Under the pieces are notes generated by a model. The model made no database searches. It was given only the letters and a program-made list of their open reading frames with translations, and had not been told where the DNA came from. A DNA stretch of 64,000 nt, taken from Phytophthora quininea. Taxonomy: Eukaryota > Oomycota > Peronosporomycetes > Peronosporales > Peronosporaceae. Location of the stretch: the NCBI GenBank assembly GCA_011947345.1, contig JAAVTG010000343.1, forward strand, positions 1 to 64,000. Reading direction: 5' to 3'. Of this stretch, positions 41,606-53,518 are shown in pieces; position 1 is the stretch's first letter; each line of letters opens with the position of its first letter. Made by a program: the position numbers and the translations under genes.

Positions 41606-43441
41606 CTACACGACCATCTCTTCTTCCGAGTGTTCGTCGTTGCAAGAGCTGCCGGCTTCACTGGCGATGCCCTCGCGAATTCTTTGCTGTCGTTTTGCTT
41701 GCCAAACTCGCTCTTGATACACGCAAGTGGCAATCAGCCGCTTCGCCGTCGCATTGTCCACACTGTTGTCGTTGTAAGAGATTTGTGAAAGAACGGGGCA
41801 CACTAACTTTCCCACTGTGCGCCCGAGCATTTCCATGCTCGTCGACGTCAAATAGTTCGCCTCAATGCCCAGGAAGCGCAAGTTGCGCAGCTGGCCACTT
41901 TCCATTGCGTACAACACGTGGTGAAAACTTGAATCCGTGATCGTGTTGCCACCGAAACAAAGCTCCGTAAGGTTGGGAGCGCAGCCATCCGCTAGGGCGT
42001 GGCACAAGCTCCGCACGCCGTCCTCACCGATAAAGTTGCGTCGCAGATCCAACCGCGTGAGTTTCGGGCAAACCTGCGACCGCAGCATCTGCGCCACCTT
42101 CGTCGCGCCATAGTCGCCGAAACTGTTGCCAGGCAAACAAATCTCCTCCAGTCGTGGACAGCATCCTAGCATCAAATTGTTCAACAGCACGTCGGCCTCG
42201 CCATCCGCCTCCTCGTTCGTGAAAAGACAAGTGATACTTAATCGCGTGAGTCCCGGGAACGTGTTCATGCGCATCTGCTTCGCCAAAGACAGCACGATCT
42301 GCTCATGGTCGTCGTGTGTCACCACAAACCGCTGCGGGCAGTTCGTAGCGCGCATTGAAAGCTTGCCAAACGTAATACCTGCAGAAAGTGAAACAATCTC
42401 GAGGTGACGGAGATTGATGCACTCGCGCAAAATACACGCTTGCCCAGTCTCCGTCGCCAACGCCTTCTGCACGGCATTGCAGCTCAACTGCAGTGAGGTC
42501 ACAAACAGCGGCGCCAACGCACTCGCAACGCGGCTCACCGCTCGCGAGCGCATGATCTGCACGCCGTCCACATAGCTCCAAATGATCTTGCTGAGTTCTT
42601 CGTAACCGCGGAAGATGAGGATGCCCAGCTCGTTCACTTTGCTCTTCTCTTCTACGTCGTCCTGGGCTTCCTGCTCGGGCATCAGCGTGATGCGCATGCG
42701 TTTGCGAGCGCCTATCTCTTCAATGTCGTCGATGCTGCGCTTATGGATCAAATTCGAAATGCGTGGCAGCGGTCGCACGCTACCTCCTGCAGCAGCCACG
42801 GGGGTGCTGGAGTCTGTAGACGACGGGCTAAGGACGCGTCCCGCTGGCGGCAGAACCTGCAGGGGCGGCGCTGGGTGCACGACGGGAGACACTGTGGGCT
42901 GCTGCCTCTCTCGCTTGCCGCTACAGCTAGTGGCAGGCTCGATGGCCGTCGCCGAGTCCCCGCCGAGCTCACTGGCTGGAGGGGTGGACGACACCCGTCG
43001 GATCTTCTTGTTGACGATGCCCGCCGTGAGCGCCTGCACGCGTCTGGCCAGGCTGTCCATGTTGGCGTACTCGAGCAGCGACGCCGAGTGGATGAACATG
43101 AGCACCTCCAGCTTGCGGGCCAGCACCCACGTCCTCTGCATCTCGGGCGTCTGGTGGTCGCTTTGGGCCAGCACGAGTCTCGCGTTCCGGGCCAGCAGCT
43201 GCCCGATACGCGTGAGGATGGTGCGGCGCTGCGTCAGGTGCTCGCGGCGCTGCCATGTCAGCGGCTTGGGCAGCGAGCGCGCCGCGAACACGGCGCCGTT
43301 GGGCTGGATGTCCTGCGGCGGCACGAACGAGGACGCCACGTCCGCCATCGCTGCGGGGGTCCTGCTGTCTGGCTGCTCCGAAGCGGTCTCCTGCTGCGCA
43401 AAGTCCTGCACTTGTCCCGAGCGTTGTAGAAAGGGGCGCAT
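41606..43441 (-). CDS. KIX-like domain plus leucine-rich-repeat protein
   Basis: The ATG at 43441 (MRPFLQRSGQVQDF) opens an intact frame of about 610 codons. Residues about 65-140 (RRTILTRIGQLLARNARL, VLARKLEVLMFIHSASLLEY, LARRVQALTAG) fit the three-helix pattern of KIX domains, which bind activation domains in CBP and Med15. A Ser/Pro-rich linker with a KKIRR and a RKRMR basic patch follows. The C-terminal 330 residues form ribonuclease-inhibitor-type leucine-rich repeats: LTRLSITCLF, LEEICLPGNSFGDYGATKVA, LTRLDLRRNFIGEDGVRSL, LTELCFGGNTITDSSFHHVL, LRFLGIEANYLTSTSMEMLG. A nuclear adaptor role is plausible but inferred. Part of the acidic tail is EEEMVV. Confidence 0.6.
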   Translation of the reverse strand: MRPFLQRSGQVQDFAQQETASEQPDSRTPAAMADVASSFVPPQDIQPNGAVFAARSLPKPLTWQRREHLTQRRTILTRIGQLLARNARLVLAQSDHQTPEMQRTWVLARKLEVLMFIHSASLLEYANMDSLARRVQALTAGIVNKKIRRVSSTPPASELGGDSATAIEPATSCSGKRERQQPTVSPVVHPAPPLQVLPPAGRVLSPSSTDSSTPVAAAGGSVRPLPRISNLIHKRSIDDIEEIGARKRMRITLMPEQEAQDDVEEKSKVNELGILIFRGYEELSKIIWSYVDGVQIMRSRAVSRVASALAPLFVTSLQLSCNAVQKALATETGQACILRECINLRHLEIVSLSAGITFGKLSMRATNCPQRFVVTHDDHEQIVLSLAKQMRMNTFPGLTRLSITCLFTNEEADGEADVLLNNLMLGCCPRLEEICLPGNSFGDYGATKVAQMLRSQVCPKLTRLDLRRNFIGEDGVRSLCHALADGCAPNLTELCFGGNTITDSSFHHVLYAMESGQLRNLRFLGIEANYLTSTSMEMLGRTVGKLVCPVLSQISYNDNSVDNATAKRLIATCVYQERVWQAKRQQRIREGIASEAGSSCNDEHSEEEMVV

Positions 43442-44194
43442 GTCTTTACTGCAGTGATTGTGATTGGTCAATAATCCACTGAACTAACTTTTGAATCGGC
43501 TTGGTTTTGTCTGAGGCCCTCCTTCGTTCTGCACAAAATATTCCACCATAAGCCGTGCACTCTTGATTCGTGTCTTCCTCGGTTCCGCCTGGATAATACG
43601 TGGTGCGAACGCTGGATGGACTTCCAGAGCCATTGTTATCACTCACGACGTGCATTAGCAGAGGAAAAGTACTACAGCGCGAGAGCAGGTTAGTAAGGCG
43701 AAATCCTCACAAGAAATAGAGGGGCTGGGTCGGGGAGCTGCAAGTTGCAGAGTGAGCTCGGCGGCTCAGCGTTTTAAGTCATGCTGCGCTCGCTCCTCGA
43801 CGGTACCCTCGCAATCTGTTTGGTCTATTGTTGCCATACTTAACTGACATTTAACTGCTTCTTGTCTTGTCCATAGTTTCCTGTCGTGGTACGACAGCGT
43901 CCTGCTTGCGCCTGGGCAACGGACGGGATCATGGTCAGGCCGTAACGCCGCTGGCAACGCCACCCGTAATACTGCACCATGGTGAGACGAGGTGGTAAAC
44001 CCTTTTTCGCCCAAATGTATAGCGGCTCCCTTTAGATACGCCCAGATCAGAAACCATAGTTCTAAGATCTAGGTCCGGGATTCCCAATCCGGTGTGATGT
44101 GTACCTTGTGCAACCCCTCTTGGTAAGATTTACCTCGAGGCACCATCCACGCGACATGGGGTAGAATAATGACCAAGATACAAACAGCTCTTTT

Positions 44195-44330
44195 GTGGTG
44201 TAGTGAGGTTTATCAAAATCCGCTGCCACTGCGCCCAGACACCGACTAATGGAGGGGTTCTCCGATGGTCCGTGATCAACTGAATTTGTAACACCTTGTT
44301 TACCCGTCGGCGGGCTGGATCTGTTCTTCC
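44195..44330 (+). repeat. Dispersed direct repeat, copy 1
   Basis: It is similar to 44736-44882; shared cores include CACTGCGCCCAGACACCGAC and TACCCGTCGGCGGGCTGGAT. It probably comes from a non-coding part of a transposon. Confidence 0.7.
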
Positions 44331-44735
44331 AGATGTCTTGGGACGAGTACTGGGTGAAGAGAACCGACTTGGCGAGTCTGCGGGGGTATGCCTCACCCAC
44401 TGCCTGGTGGGGTGGTCGGTTGGGGGAGGGTCCTTGTCCTTCTTCTTGCTTCAACGACCAACCACTTCCTTTAGCAGGGGTCTTGCCGGGTGAGAGCGAC
44501 ACCGACCAAAATTATCCGTGGCTCGCGACGTGCAGGACCAGTCGGAGATGACAGAGAAGACACTGGATCACCTCGCCCTTGTCCCAACCGTGGGGAGTGA
44601 TGGGGGCTTTTTATCTGTAGCACCCTTCGTTCAAGAGCCTCTCTTCTAAAGTTAGCAGTATTGTCGTCCTGACTGTCACCTGCAACCGGGATGAACCACC
44701 GCAATGGTAAACGCGTTGCAATTCTCGTGTCGTCG

Positions 44736-44882
44736 TGTGGTGTAGCGGGATTTCTCGAAGTCCGCTTCCACTGCGCCCAGACACCGACTAAAGGAGGGGT
44801 ACTCCGGTATCCGTGAGGATGCTGAAGTTGTACTCACCTTGTGTATCTTGTGTACCCGTCGGCGGGCTGGATCTGCTCTTCG
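44736..44882 (+). repeat. Dispersed direct repeat, copy 2
   Basis: The second copy of the block at 44195-44330, with substitutions and small indels. Confidence 0.7.
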
Positions 44883-46369
44883 GGTGCTTCGAGGATAATT
44901 GATCTATGAAGATCGAACGTCTTGGCGGGACGTGGGAGATCAGGAGTAGCGTAAGAATCCTCACTCTACGTCCTTGAGTAGTTACTAGACCAGTAATTGC
45001 TTGGATCTACTTTGATCTGGGGCCTGGATCTTGGATCCAGATGGGGTTCCCTTGAGGGGTGTGTTGTCTTCCTTTTCCTTACTTGACGCTTCCAATAGCG
45101 TGATCTTGGGGTGTTGAGGGTCAATCAGTCGTCCTGGCCAAGTAGTAACTCCAGTAGACTTCGAATCTGCACTTGGTACAGTGGATCCAGGCTGCGAGTG
45201 GATCTGGCCAATATATTATCCAGATCACCCGAGCACTGCTTGATCCGCGGTGATCCCGACGTAGCTTGACTGGACCAATGTAGATCCCGTAGTCGTGAGC
45301 ACTAGGAAGGGCGCTTGTGGTGTACAAGGCAAATTCGGCTCTCTACTAAAGAAATTATGAATGGATCCATGGAGATTCCATCCCGAAACCTATCATCTGC
45401 ACCATTTCTGTACCTGCCGCTGGGTGCTGTCGCTTGGTCGGTCCTCTGGTCTGCCAGATCCACGCCTGGCACGGCCTCAGTTGCAGATCTGGGTTGCCCA
45501 CGCCTGGATCCATCGCTTCCACGATGTATCCATATCTGATCCGGGAATCTGAATCTGGATCTAGCACGCTGGGTTCCCATATCGACCCCATTTCCGGGAA
45601 AGCGCTTCACCACAGTCGTTTAGGGTGCCATATCCCGCGGTGAGCGTCCCCATCCTTCCTTCGACGATGTGCGATTGCCCCGCCCCACCTTTAGCAAAGC
45701 TTCCCCAGTGGTGCAGCCATGAATAACCCGATTCTTGGCAACCCAGAACGCCAAGTAGACCCCGCCGCGAGAGTGGCTGTCTTCCGGTTCGTTTGCCAGC
45801 CCGGCGACCGGGGAGGCAGCGCCTCCCGGACCTCCTCCAGCGACGGCGGGTCGAGTGTCTCCGGCACGGTCTGTCTCACAATCCTGCGGAGGGCGCCGTC
45901 GGCAGCATTCACCACATCCCAAAGGGGCAACGTAGTGGTGGCCCCGGCGAACGTTGAATGAATAGGGGGAGGGGGCACCATTAAATTCCCAGCTCTGTTA
46001 TGGCCCCGCTTCTGCAGCTGGAAGGCGTCGACGAAATGCTGCTGGTTGGCATGGCCACGCTTGGCCCGCCAGACTCGCTGAAGCCAGCGCAGCGAGGTAG
46101 CGGACCGTCTCGCGGCCGGTCATCTCGGCGAGGCGGTCATACTGTCGTAGGCGGCCGTGGTCGGAAACCAGTCGCCGCAGAATCGCCATGATGCGCGCGG
46201 CCTCGGTGTCTATAGTGGCGAAAGTGAAAGTGGTGCGCAATAAGCGATGGAAGTATTCCTCGAGTGAGTCGCGACGGATAAAATAATTATACCCGTCATG
46301 AAATAGTTTTGAGTCTCTGAGATATGCTAGAAATTCGCATATCTCCACTATCAGATTTCGAACAGAGAA

Positions 46370-46760
46370 GGTGTAACGGGGTTACACCAAAGTCATAACC
46401 GTGCGTTGACTTTGGAGGTTACACGAAACTCTTAACCGTGTATAGAGTTTCGACTGTGTAGCCATCTGGCTCTCCACCACTCATTTACATATCTCTTAGG
46501 TTAACTATGCCACATAGTTTAGTCTATACATTTACACCAAGGTCAGATAAACAATTCGATTCAGTTCTGTTTTTGCAGTTAATTCGTGTTGTCCTTGTTT
46601 TAAGGGACACTGACTCTGCGAGTCCTAGTTACGGGATTGTACTTTGCTCTTGTATAGAACCGAAGGCAGGACGCCTAAGGACACTGACTCGTGGAGTCCT
46701 ACGTCTTCCTCTGTGTTCGTTCACTGCTACGCAGCTCCGCTGCATCTGGTAGCACTTGTA
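46370..46760 (+). repeat. Probable LTR of a Ty3/gypsy element with three hairpins at its start
   Basis: The sequence beginning TGTAACGGGG at 46372 and ending near CTGCA before TGGTAGCACTTGTAG (46749 on, a possible primer-binding site) precedes a Gag frame, so it is placed as the left LTR. Three perfect inverted repeats follow each other at 46370-46388, 46387-46415 and 46424-46452. No second LTR was found in the window, so the borders are tentative. Confidence 0.55.
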
Positions 46761-46800
46761 GTCAATCCGACTCCTGAGCCGTCGATTAACCTCTGTGAGG

Positions 46801-47276
46801 ATGGAGCAAGCAGCGTTTGCGCACTTGACTCCCAGTCACCAGGACACGCTTAATAAGCTGGCATCCTTGCTGGGCCGTGAGACCATGGCGCTCCTTGCAT
46901 CGCAAGGGTCTGACGCCGTGACGGCGCTCCTTGAGGCGTTCTCGAAGTACGAGAATGCTATGCTGGTGCAGCCCCCCTCCCCCCTTCGGGCGAAGTCGCA
47001 CTCCGTGAGCGTGACGATTTTCTCGGGGAAGGAGGGGAGAACCTCCTGTTGTGGACCCGAGAGGTCGAGATGGCCATGGGATCGGCCATGCTCCAAATGG
47101 AGAATCAGCGCGTGGCGCTTGCGATCTCTAAGATCGAAGGGCGAGCGAGAAAATGGGCCTTGACGTCGGGAACGTCTGTCGAAGAGGCCTTCCCGACCTG
47201 GAAGGAGCTGAAGGAGAAGCTCCTTCAGGTGTACTCGCCGCCTAACCAGGCGTATCGCATGAGGTCACTGTGGTAA
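46801..47276 (+). pseudogene. Ty3/gypsy Gag remnant
   Basis: The ATG at 46801 (MEQAAFAHLTPSHQDTLNKL) leads, through one frame change near 47030, into LLLWTREVEMAMGSAMLQME, AISKIEGRARKWALT, AFPTWKELKEKLLQVYSPPN and QAYRMRS. This W-x-R-E-x-E...GRARxWAL...F-x-x-W-x-x-L-K pattern is the core of oomycete gypsy Gag capsids. A stop follows at 47274. No zinc knuckle, protease or reverse transcriptase of the same element follows, so the copy is truncated. Confidence 0.75.
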
Positions 47277-48971
47277 AGCGATTTGCCTGGGAAGCGGGGG
47301 CGAATCGTCAGGCATCGCGATACGTGGCGAGGATTCACTCACGGTCATTCCCAACGGAGTCTTCCCTGATTGGCTGGATTTTTAAGTCTGGCGAGATCTC
47401 AATGGTCGGTCGGCGGGAATCACTTTTGTGGATTGACCCATTACGCCCAACGGAAGGCGCTGTGATTAGCCATTCCTCATAATCTTCGGTGACACGTCGA
47501 CGTCACCTTTTCCGACGGAAAAAGATCCAGACGACCCTTCCCAAGGCTTGGCAACTGTTGGAGGCCTCGATGACCGTTCGAAAAGCTCGTTAGCTGCTGC
47601 CCGAAACCTCGATGACTCTTGGGAGGGATCGACAGCAACGACCCGACAATTCCGAAACCTCGGTGACCAGTCTGGGAGCTCGGTGCTCTTCGGGGACCTC
47701 GGCGGTGGGTTCAACGATGTCACAGTTAGGAAACGGATCGAATTACACTGCATATTTCTATGGAAAATAGGAAAGATAGTGTAGCGTACTTCCCGCCCTT
47801 TTGATCAGCTCTTTTGCTGCTTCTTCGGTAGTCACAGGCCAAGTGTGTGAACGCTGTTGTTGTTTCGGGGACTCCTTCGACTGCTGCATCCTCAACTCCT
47901 GCTGGGTTCGTCCTGAGAACCTCTCTGGACGCGCCGGTATTCGTCGTCCACTGACGGCGACACCTATTTGTATTCAGTACTAAGTTCTGCTACAGGCACT
48001 ACCTGTCGCTACCTCCGTTCCTGCTTCGTCTGCTTCGCCTTCTGTTTCATCTTTGTCTTCTGCTTCTGCACTCTCGCCTGCCAATTCGAAAGTGACTGCT
48101 TCGCCGTCTGCACCAGGCTGCTCGCACGCGATCTCCCCTGCTGTCCGCTACCGCGTGGTGGCCTCTTCGTTCTCCGCACCTGCTGCTGCTACATTGGGAA
48201 CTTTAGGCAGCTGGCCGATCCCGTCGCCACACGGGCTGACCCTCACGGTTGCCATCGATCATTCTGCTGCTTCTACAATCGACGTCGGCTCGTGGTTGCT
48301 GCTGGCCCCATTACAATGGGATTTACATAAGCCCGAATGGGCACTACATATACAGATCAAAATTTCCCCTCAAGCACACAAGGGCCAAATCCGGCAGCAG
48401 AATCATCTTCGGTACGTTGCGTCTGGATCCGCCCGTTTGAGCGGGTTATGTTTGTCGGTGGGCACGTTTATCCGTGAGGACAGTGCTCGCCCCTCGGCCA
48501 AGCCAAGAGTTTGTGGCGAGGTTGAGTGTGTTGAGCGTGACGGCTGAATTGCCGGCGCTTGTGTTCGGGGCCGAGTGTCTCTCCCGCTTATCGAAAGGTC
48601 ACCGCAGGCTGAGACCTCGGTGGGCTCGCAGTCGGCCTTAATTGGCTTTGGACCCTTCTGCTGTTGGGTCAGCGAGGTTTGGCGCACTAGCGAGCTCGTG
48701 CTAGTAGCGTCTGTTTACTTGGGAAGTTTGCGTGGACGGATCGCAAGACCAGTCAGTCCCGGTGCTAGAGCTGAGTCTGGGTCTTCAGAATTGAGCCCCA
48801 ACTCTCGTTGATCTTCCTGGTTGACGTATTGTTGTGGGTGGAGTCTATCCGTACTACCAACGGGTTTTCACGTGGAGTCCTATACCACATGTCCTGCTGA
48901 CAAGGAGTCAGGTGTGCGAACGCTGCCTGCTCGATCCTCACTGAGTTTCAGTCGACGACTATAAATTGTAA
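47277..48971. other. Unassigned sequence downstream of the Gag remnant
   Basis: Open frames (for example 48053-48547 on the plus strand) have no recognised domain. It is probably degraded retroelement sequence. Confidence 0.3.
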
Positions 48972-49380
48972 TTAAATGTAATTGTCGCGACCGAGCGCTG
49001 TGGTCAGGAACGGTGTCAGCAAGTGGTCCCTCGCCTTGTACGCATCGTCAGTGACGATGTAGACACCGTTTTCTGTCTTTTCAATTACATCAGGCAAAAG
49101 ACTTTCTGGATGTGCCTCAAAATAATTAATACCACCAAGATGAGCAGCCTCCAAGCAAGAAAAGTAGCTGAAGGGCTCACAACATGTCTAAACGCTGATG
49201 CTCATATAAGCGCAGTTTCCACTGAAACACGAGGGAGGCCCTGTACCATCGATCTTCGAAGGGGAGCCTGCCACCTGTCCATTGCTCTAATGCCCCATCA
49301 AAAAATACAACCGCCGCTGCGCAGTTTGAATGCTCCTCGGTTTGAGGCGTTTAAAGCCTTATCTTCAGCTGTGGGATGGT
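48972..49380 (-). pseudogene. PIF/Harbinger-type transposase fragment
   Basis: The minus strand at 48972-49154 reads LLPDVIEKTENGVYIVTDDA then YKARDHLLTPFLTTALG, the pattern around the second catalytic aspartate and the Y-x-x-x-x-x-LLTPF block of DDE_4 (PIF/Harbinger) transposases. Upstream pieces on the same strand are broken by stops and include an IDGTGPPS that may be the first catalytic region. The rest of the element is missing. Confidence 0.55.
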
Positions 49381-49712
49381 AGGTTTGGTTTAGTGTCTAT
49401 TGTATCGTAGAAAAATTTATAGTAGTGAGAGGCGGTGAGTTCGCTCAGACTCTATACCGTACAACTTTTGTCATAATTCTCCTCTTAATCATTAAGCACA
49501 TTACAAACTAGCCAAGCACAGCAATTATATTCATTGAGATGTGCACGTTATCTCATAGAGCGCACGGTAATTTATTATAAAAGCTTATCGTAAGACCTAT
49601 GCGGTCCAGAACCACCAGTTCTGGCGCTATTGGCGCTAAGTTTCCTCGCTTCGTTTTTGCTTTTGCCGGAATAGAGCATTTCTCAATTCTCTACCGCTTA
49701 ACTAGCGTGACA

Positions 49713-49900
49713 ATGGCACCTGTAGGAAGACCACGCATCAATGGCAATGAAGCTAGGCCAAAACGGTACAAAAGAGTAGCTGTGTCGTACATGTACGAGC
49801 TACAGGTTTTGCGCTATCTCGATGAGGCCTCAATGGCCGAGACTGTTTCGTATTTTTTTTTGGTGACCTTAGCGCCCAGGTTTTCCAGATTTAGATTTCA
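49713..49900 (+). pseudogene. Pogo-type transposase N-terminal fragment
   Basis: The ATG at 49713 starts MAPVGRPRINGNEARPKRYK then RVAVSYMYELQVLRYLDEAS, a CENP-B N-terminal-like helix-turn-helix typical of oomycete pogo elements. The frame then degrades and no DDE domain follows. The next 300 bases (49900-50229) hold two copies of GGTATTGTCCG and nothing else recognised. Confidence 0.55.
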
Positions 49901-50229
49901 CTCAGAATTCTGATTCGCCAGGTATTGTCCGAGGTATGTTCCAGGATGTCTACAGGGTTCCTTGTCGAGAACGATCTCATCTGCAAGTAATCTATCTTGG
50001 GACATATACATTCTCGGTCCAGGTTTTCCCTGTTTTGAAAACCCGGACAATTCATATGGGCAGAACTCGATCAAAAGTGGGAATGATGGTCATGCAACAA
50101 GTCGGATTTGGAGTTTCGGACGGAGTCGATGGTGTACCCATCCAAAAGCTCATGTACCCATACAGGTATTGTCCGTGCACCCACTTGAGTTGAACGCGGC
50201 AGCATGCACTCATCACCTTCTCTTTGTGA

Positions 50230-53200
50230 CTAGTCCCGCTGCGTGGAGATGATCTTGTGCAGCATAGCGAATCGCCGCTTGATTATGTTGGTTGGGGATA
50301 CATTGCGCAGCGCGTCGTTGTCTACACATGCCCAGAATAGCCGGCACACAAGGACACCGCAGTTATCGCTGTCGTCCTGTCTTAGCTCCGTCACCTTCAC
50401 ATTAGTGTAAGTCGCGCCCTGCAGAGAACCCGAACGAATCTCACCAGTCGACTTTTAAAACTTTTTCATATTTCTTTTGCCCCCTTTGCTGTCGTACATC
50501 TTAACAAGCTTGGCGTTTCGATCCACGACCAAGCAGCCCCAATGAACTCCTCCGAAACTGATAGGTAGCAGCACGAACGGGTATTTTGCAACACCAGACG
50601 CAATTTCCTCCAGTGTTTTATGAGAAAGTTTGCCTTTCTCCTTCCCTTTGGTCTGTATCTTCTTGGGTAGAAGAAGTATCACTGTTGTCTTATTTTTGTA
50701 TTGTGCCGGCACCACTGTGAACGCCCTCGTGGCGTTGTCATTCAACCACGTCGAGTATCTGAAGCAGTACAGATCCGAGTGTACTATGTCAAAGCCAAAT
50801 CCCAGCAGCGGTGTGTGTGGCCAGTTCTCCAAAAAGGTAGGCAATATGTTTTCGTAGCAGGAATAGGATTGTCCAAAAGTGGTTTCACTTCTCCGACAAT
50901 CCATGAACAACACTGCAGAGCCTCACGACACGTTGCCTGCATATTGTACACCCACTGCATTGCGTCCAGCTGTGGTCTTGTAAAATGACCCACCTTTCCG
51001 ATCATCGCCAAGTATCGAACTTCTTCAGCAACGGCCTCACCATCGCTGTCTAACTCGGAAGACTCTTCTTTGGTTAGCCCATTCTGCAACTTTTCAAGTG
51101 CACATTTAACTATCGACTCGGGAAGTTGAAACTGGATCCTTTCCGCTACGTACTCGTCATCAACACGCCACATGATAGCTCTGCCTTTTCCTCTGGATAC
51201 GCCCTGGTAGGTAGTAAGAAACGAGCTCATCTCGCGGACACTTGGGTTGATTTTGTTGAGTGAAGCAACTACATCGACAACATCGCTCTCGCGTAATAAA
51301 GCTTGCAGTTTTGTTCCGTTGTTGTACTCCTTGAGGGCGGTCTTTGACTTCTCCTTCTGAGCCGCACGATTTAGACGTGGTCTGCGAACTGATCTGATGT
51401 TACCGGTCAACTTTTATCATCACCTATGCACTCGTTGTCCCCTTCCCCTTCTTCGTTTGCGCCACCTCCTCCTGCGCCACCACCACCAGAACTACTACCT
51501 CCACCTTGGCCAGATGGGCAGCCACCACACAAAACCGGGTGGTCCAAACAGGGGTAGCCGTGACGCAGGTTGTACCACCACTTTTCATGCTGGTCCACCG
51601 CGTCTTTGAATTCGTTATCTGGCAAGCAGCCAACCTCGCTGCTTATGCACCCAAATGCTTGCTCAGCACGACGGTACATTTCTGTCTCGCTCAACATCCT
51701 GATATCAGCAGGGCCTTTTGCCTTGTAAATCTTTGCCACAAATGGAGCTGCTACCTCGGCCAACTCGCCCAGGTCTAGTCGACTCTGACCGAACTATCTA
51801 CAACAACATTTAGCACATGATACATGTTAATTGGTCGAAACCTAGCAAAAACATGGAAGTACCTGGGTGAAATCGCAGAATATAGAATGATGAATGGGTG
51901 GCCGCAAGTCTTCCTGTATCCCATTGCGTGTCTGCATGAAAGCTTTATTGTCCGTGAAAACTCGCAGTCACATACCCAGTCTTCTTTCTCGAGAAGGTAC
52001 TCATGTTCACCCCGCTGAACCGTGATAGTAGAGCCGTTGTCTTTGAATGTGTAGCTACTCGCGACTGATGGATCCATCGCAATGTCGAATTGCAACTTGA
52101 TGGCAGCAGCAACCCACTGTGTAGTCATGCTCAATGCCACATTAACTTCCTCCAGATACGCACGATCTCGCAGCGTTCCAGACATTTCAATCTGGGTCTT
52201 TTATGTCTCTTCAACTCGCTTTTAGTACTCCGTCGGCACACTCAAGCTAGCTCTCATCGTTAAATGGCCTTTTAGACTGCGCTTCAGCTTCCCGAACAAG
52301 CTCTCCGGTGTGGTTCCCGAAATAGGGCAGATCCACGCGGTGAGCCATCACCTACATGTCCGTGCATTCATCCCAGTTCTTAACAAAGTATTCCCAAAGC
52401 GTCGTGCGCCCGCCTCGAGTAACGAGACTCTTGAACTCGTCTCGATGTACTAAATACTCACCAACAGTCCTGGCATAGGTCATGTTCGTGATTGTGTGTT
52501 TAATTTGCGTCAACACATCTTCTTCATACACGCCATTAATCTTGGACTTACGGATCCTGTCATGCAGCCACTTGATCACATGGAAATGACAGCACAGAAT
52601 TCTGGCTTCCGGAAGCTTCTTGCGGACTACTTCGACTTTGTTCGAATCTTTGTCCACAATTACGATACGGACAAAGCGCCAGTAGTCGTTCGCACGCTTG
52701 AAGTGATCTAATGCCTTGGACATGTGCCAATCTCCATTCGTTTCAATTAACGAATACTGCACAGGTTGCCCATGACCAAACTGGTCCATCATCACCATCG
52801 TCAGTAGCTGATAGATTTACTTTTACACAAATGAAAACAATACCTGGTCAATACATGGATTATACCTGGTGAAACAAGGAGCATGACAAGCGGACTCACT
52901 GGTTGGTTTTGTGCGTGCAATCCATTTGCAGCACTTCTGCGAAAATGTCTAACATCGAACGCATGTGACCACTGCAAACTGAAATGACCCCGGTGTCACC
53001 ACGCGCACTTTCACGCACAGACGACACGTTGTGAGCGGACTCCAAGTTGAAATTTAACGATCATCCCTGCAACCGCGTCGTCATCGGATAACTGCACACC
53101 AACGGCAATACAAGCAATAATGTGCATAAACGCACCAACACTTGAAATTATACTGCACACGTGCCTTGATTTAGCACTCGTGCAAAAGGTTGCGCTCATC

Positions 53201-53518
53201 GTCCATAGTCACACGATGATTCGGGTTCGCTCGAATGTAATTGTAGATGCTTAGGGAGCAGGCTTGGGCTTCCACAAGCAGCTCGATGCCCGGCATGAGA
53301 AGAGATCCTTCAGGAACCTGGCGAATACCTGAGTAGGACCTGTATATGTCTTCACTGACTTGATAATTATGCCAAAACACCTCGCACTTGACGCAGATTC
53401 TCCAGCTTTCGTCTTTACCCTTCGTAACTTGTGCCAGCCTCTGGAAAGGGCACTCCGTGGTGAAGAACTTCTGCGATATATGTGATGTAGCGATTCTCCA
53501 AAGGATCGCGGCAGCCAA
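50230..53518 (-). CDS. MULE transposase with SWIM finger and Ulp1-like protease domain, frame-broken
   Basis: Read on the minus strand from 53518: an N-terminal part with WRICVKCEVFWHNYQVS and NPNHRVTMDDERNLLHE; the MULE catalytic region at 52798-52352 (VMMDQFGHGQPVQYSLIETN, RIVIVDKDSNKVEVV, ARILCCHFHVIKWLHDRI); a SWIM finger at about 52000-51940 (CDCEFSRTIKLSCRHAMG); a linker with a glycine/serine run; then a C48 (Ulp1-type) domain with WLNDNATRAF, PISFGGVHWGCLVVD and DDSDNCGVLVC. The His, Asp and Cys of the protease are all visible. The end is at 50230. Frame changes, and one TAA near 50455 in the same frame as the Cys part, break the coding sequence. MULEs carrying Ulp1-like domains are known in plants; here both parts seem to lie in one locus. 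Confidence 0.75.

Larger units (their letters stand above)
43442..46369. other. Decayed repeat-rich region without a clear gene
   Basis: No conserved domain is seen. Two related blocks of about 140 bases lie at 44195-44330 and 44736-44882. The segment 45000-45560 is rich in GGATC and GATCC words. Minus-strand frames at 45691-45981 and 45998-46348 (SLEEYFHRLLRTTFTFATID) look like remnants of a mobile element but match no family I can name. A small minus-strand frame at 43446-43655 could be an upstream exon of the KIX-like gene but has no support. Confidence 0.4.

Noticed and set aside
42615..43457. 280-codon plus-strand frame
   Set aside because: Shadow of the KIX-like/LRR gene; the minus strand has the repeat pattern and an intact frame.
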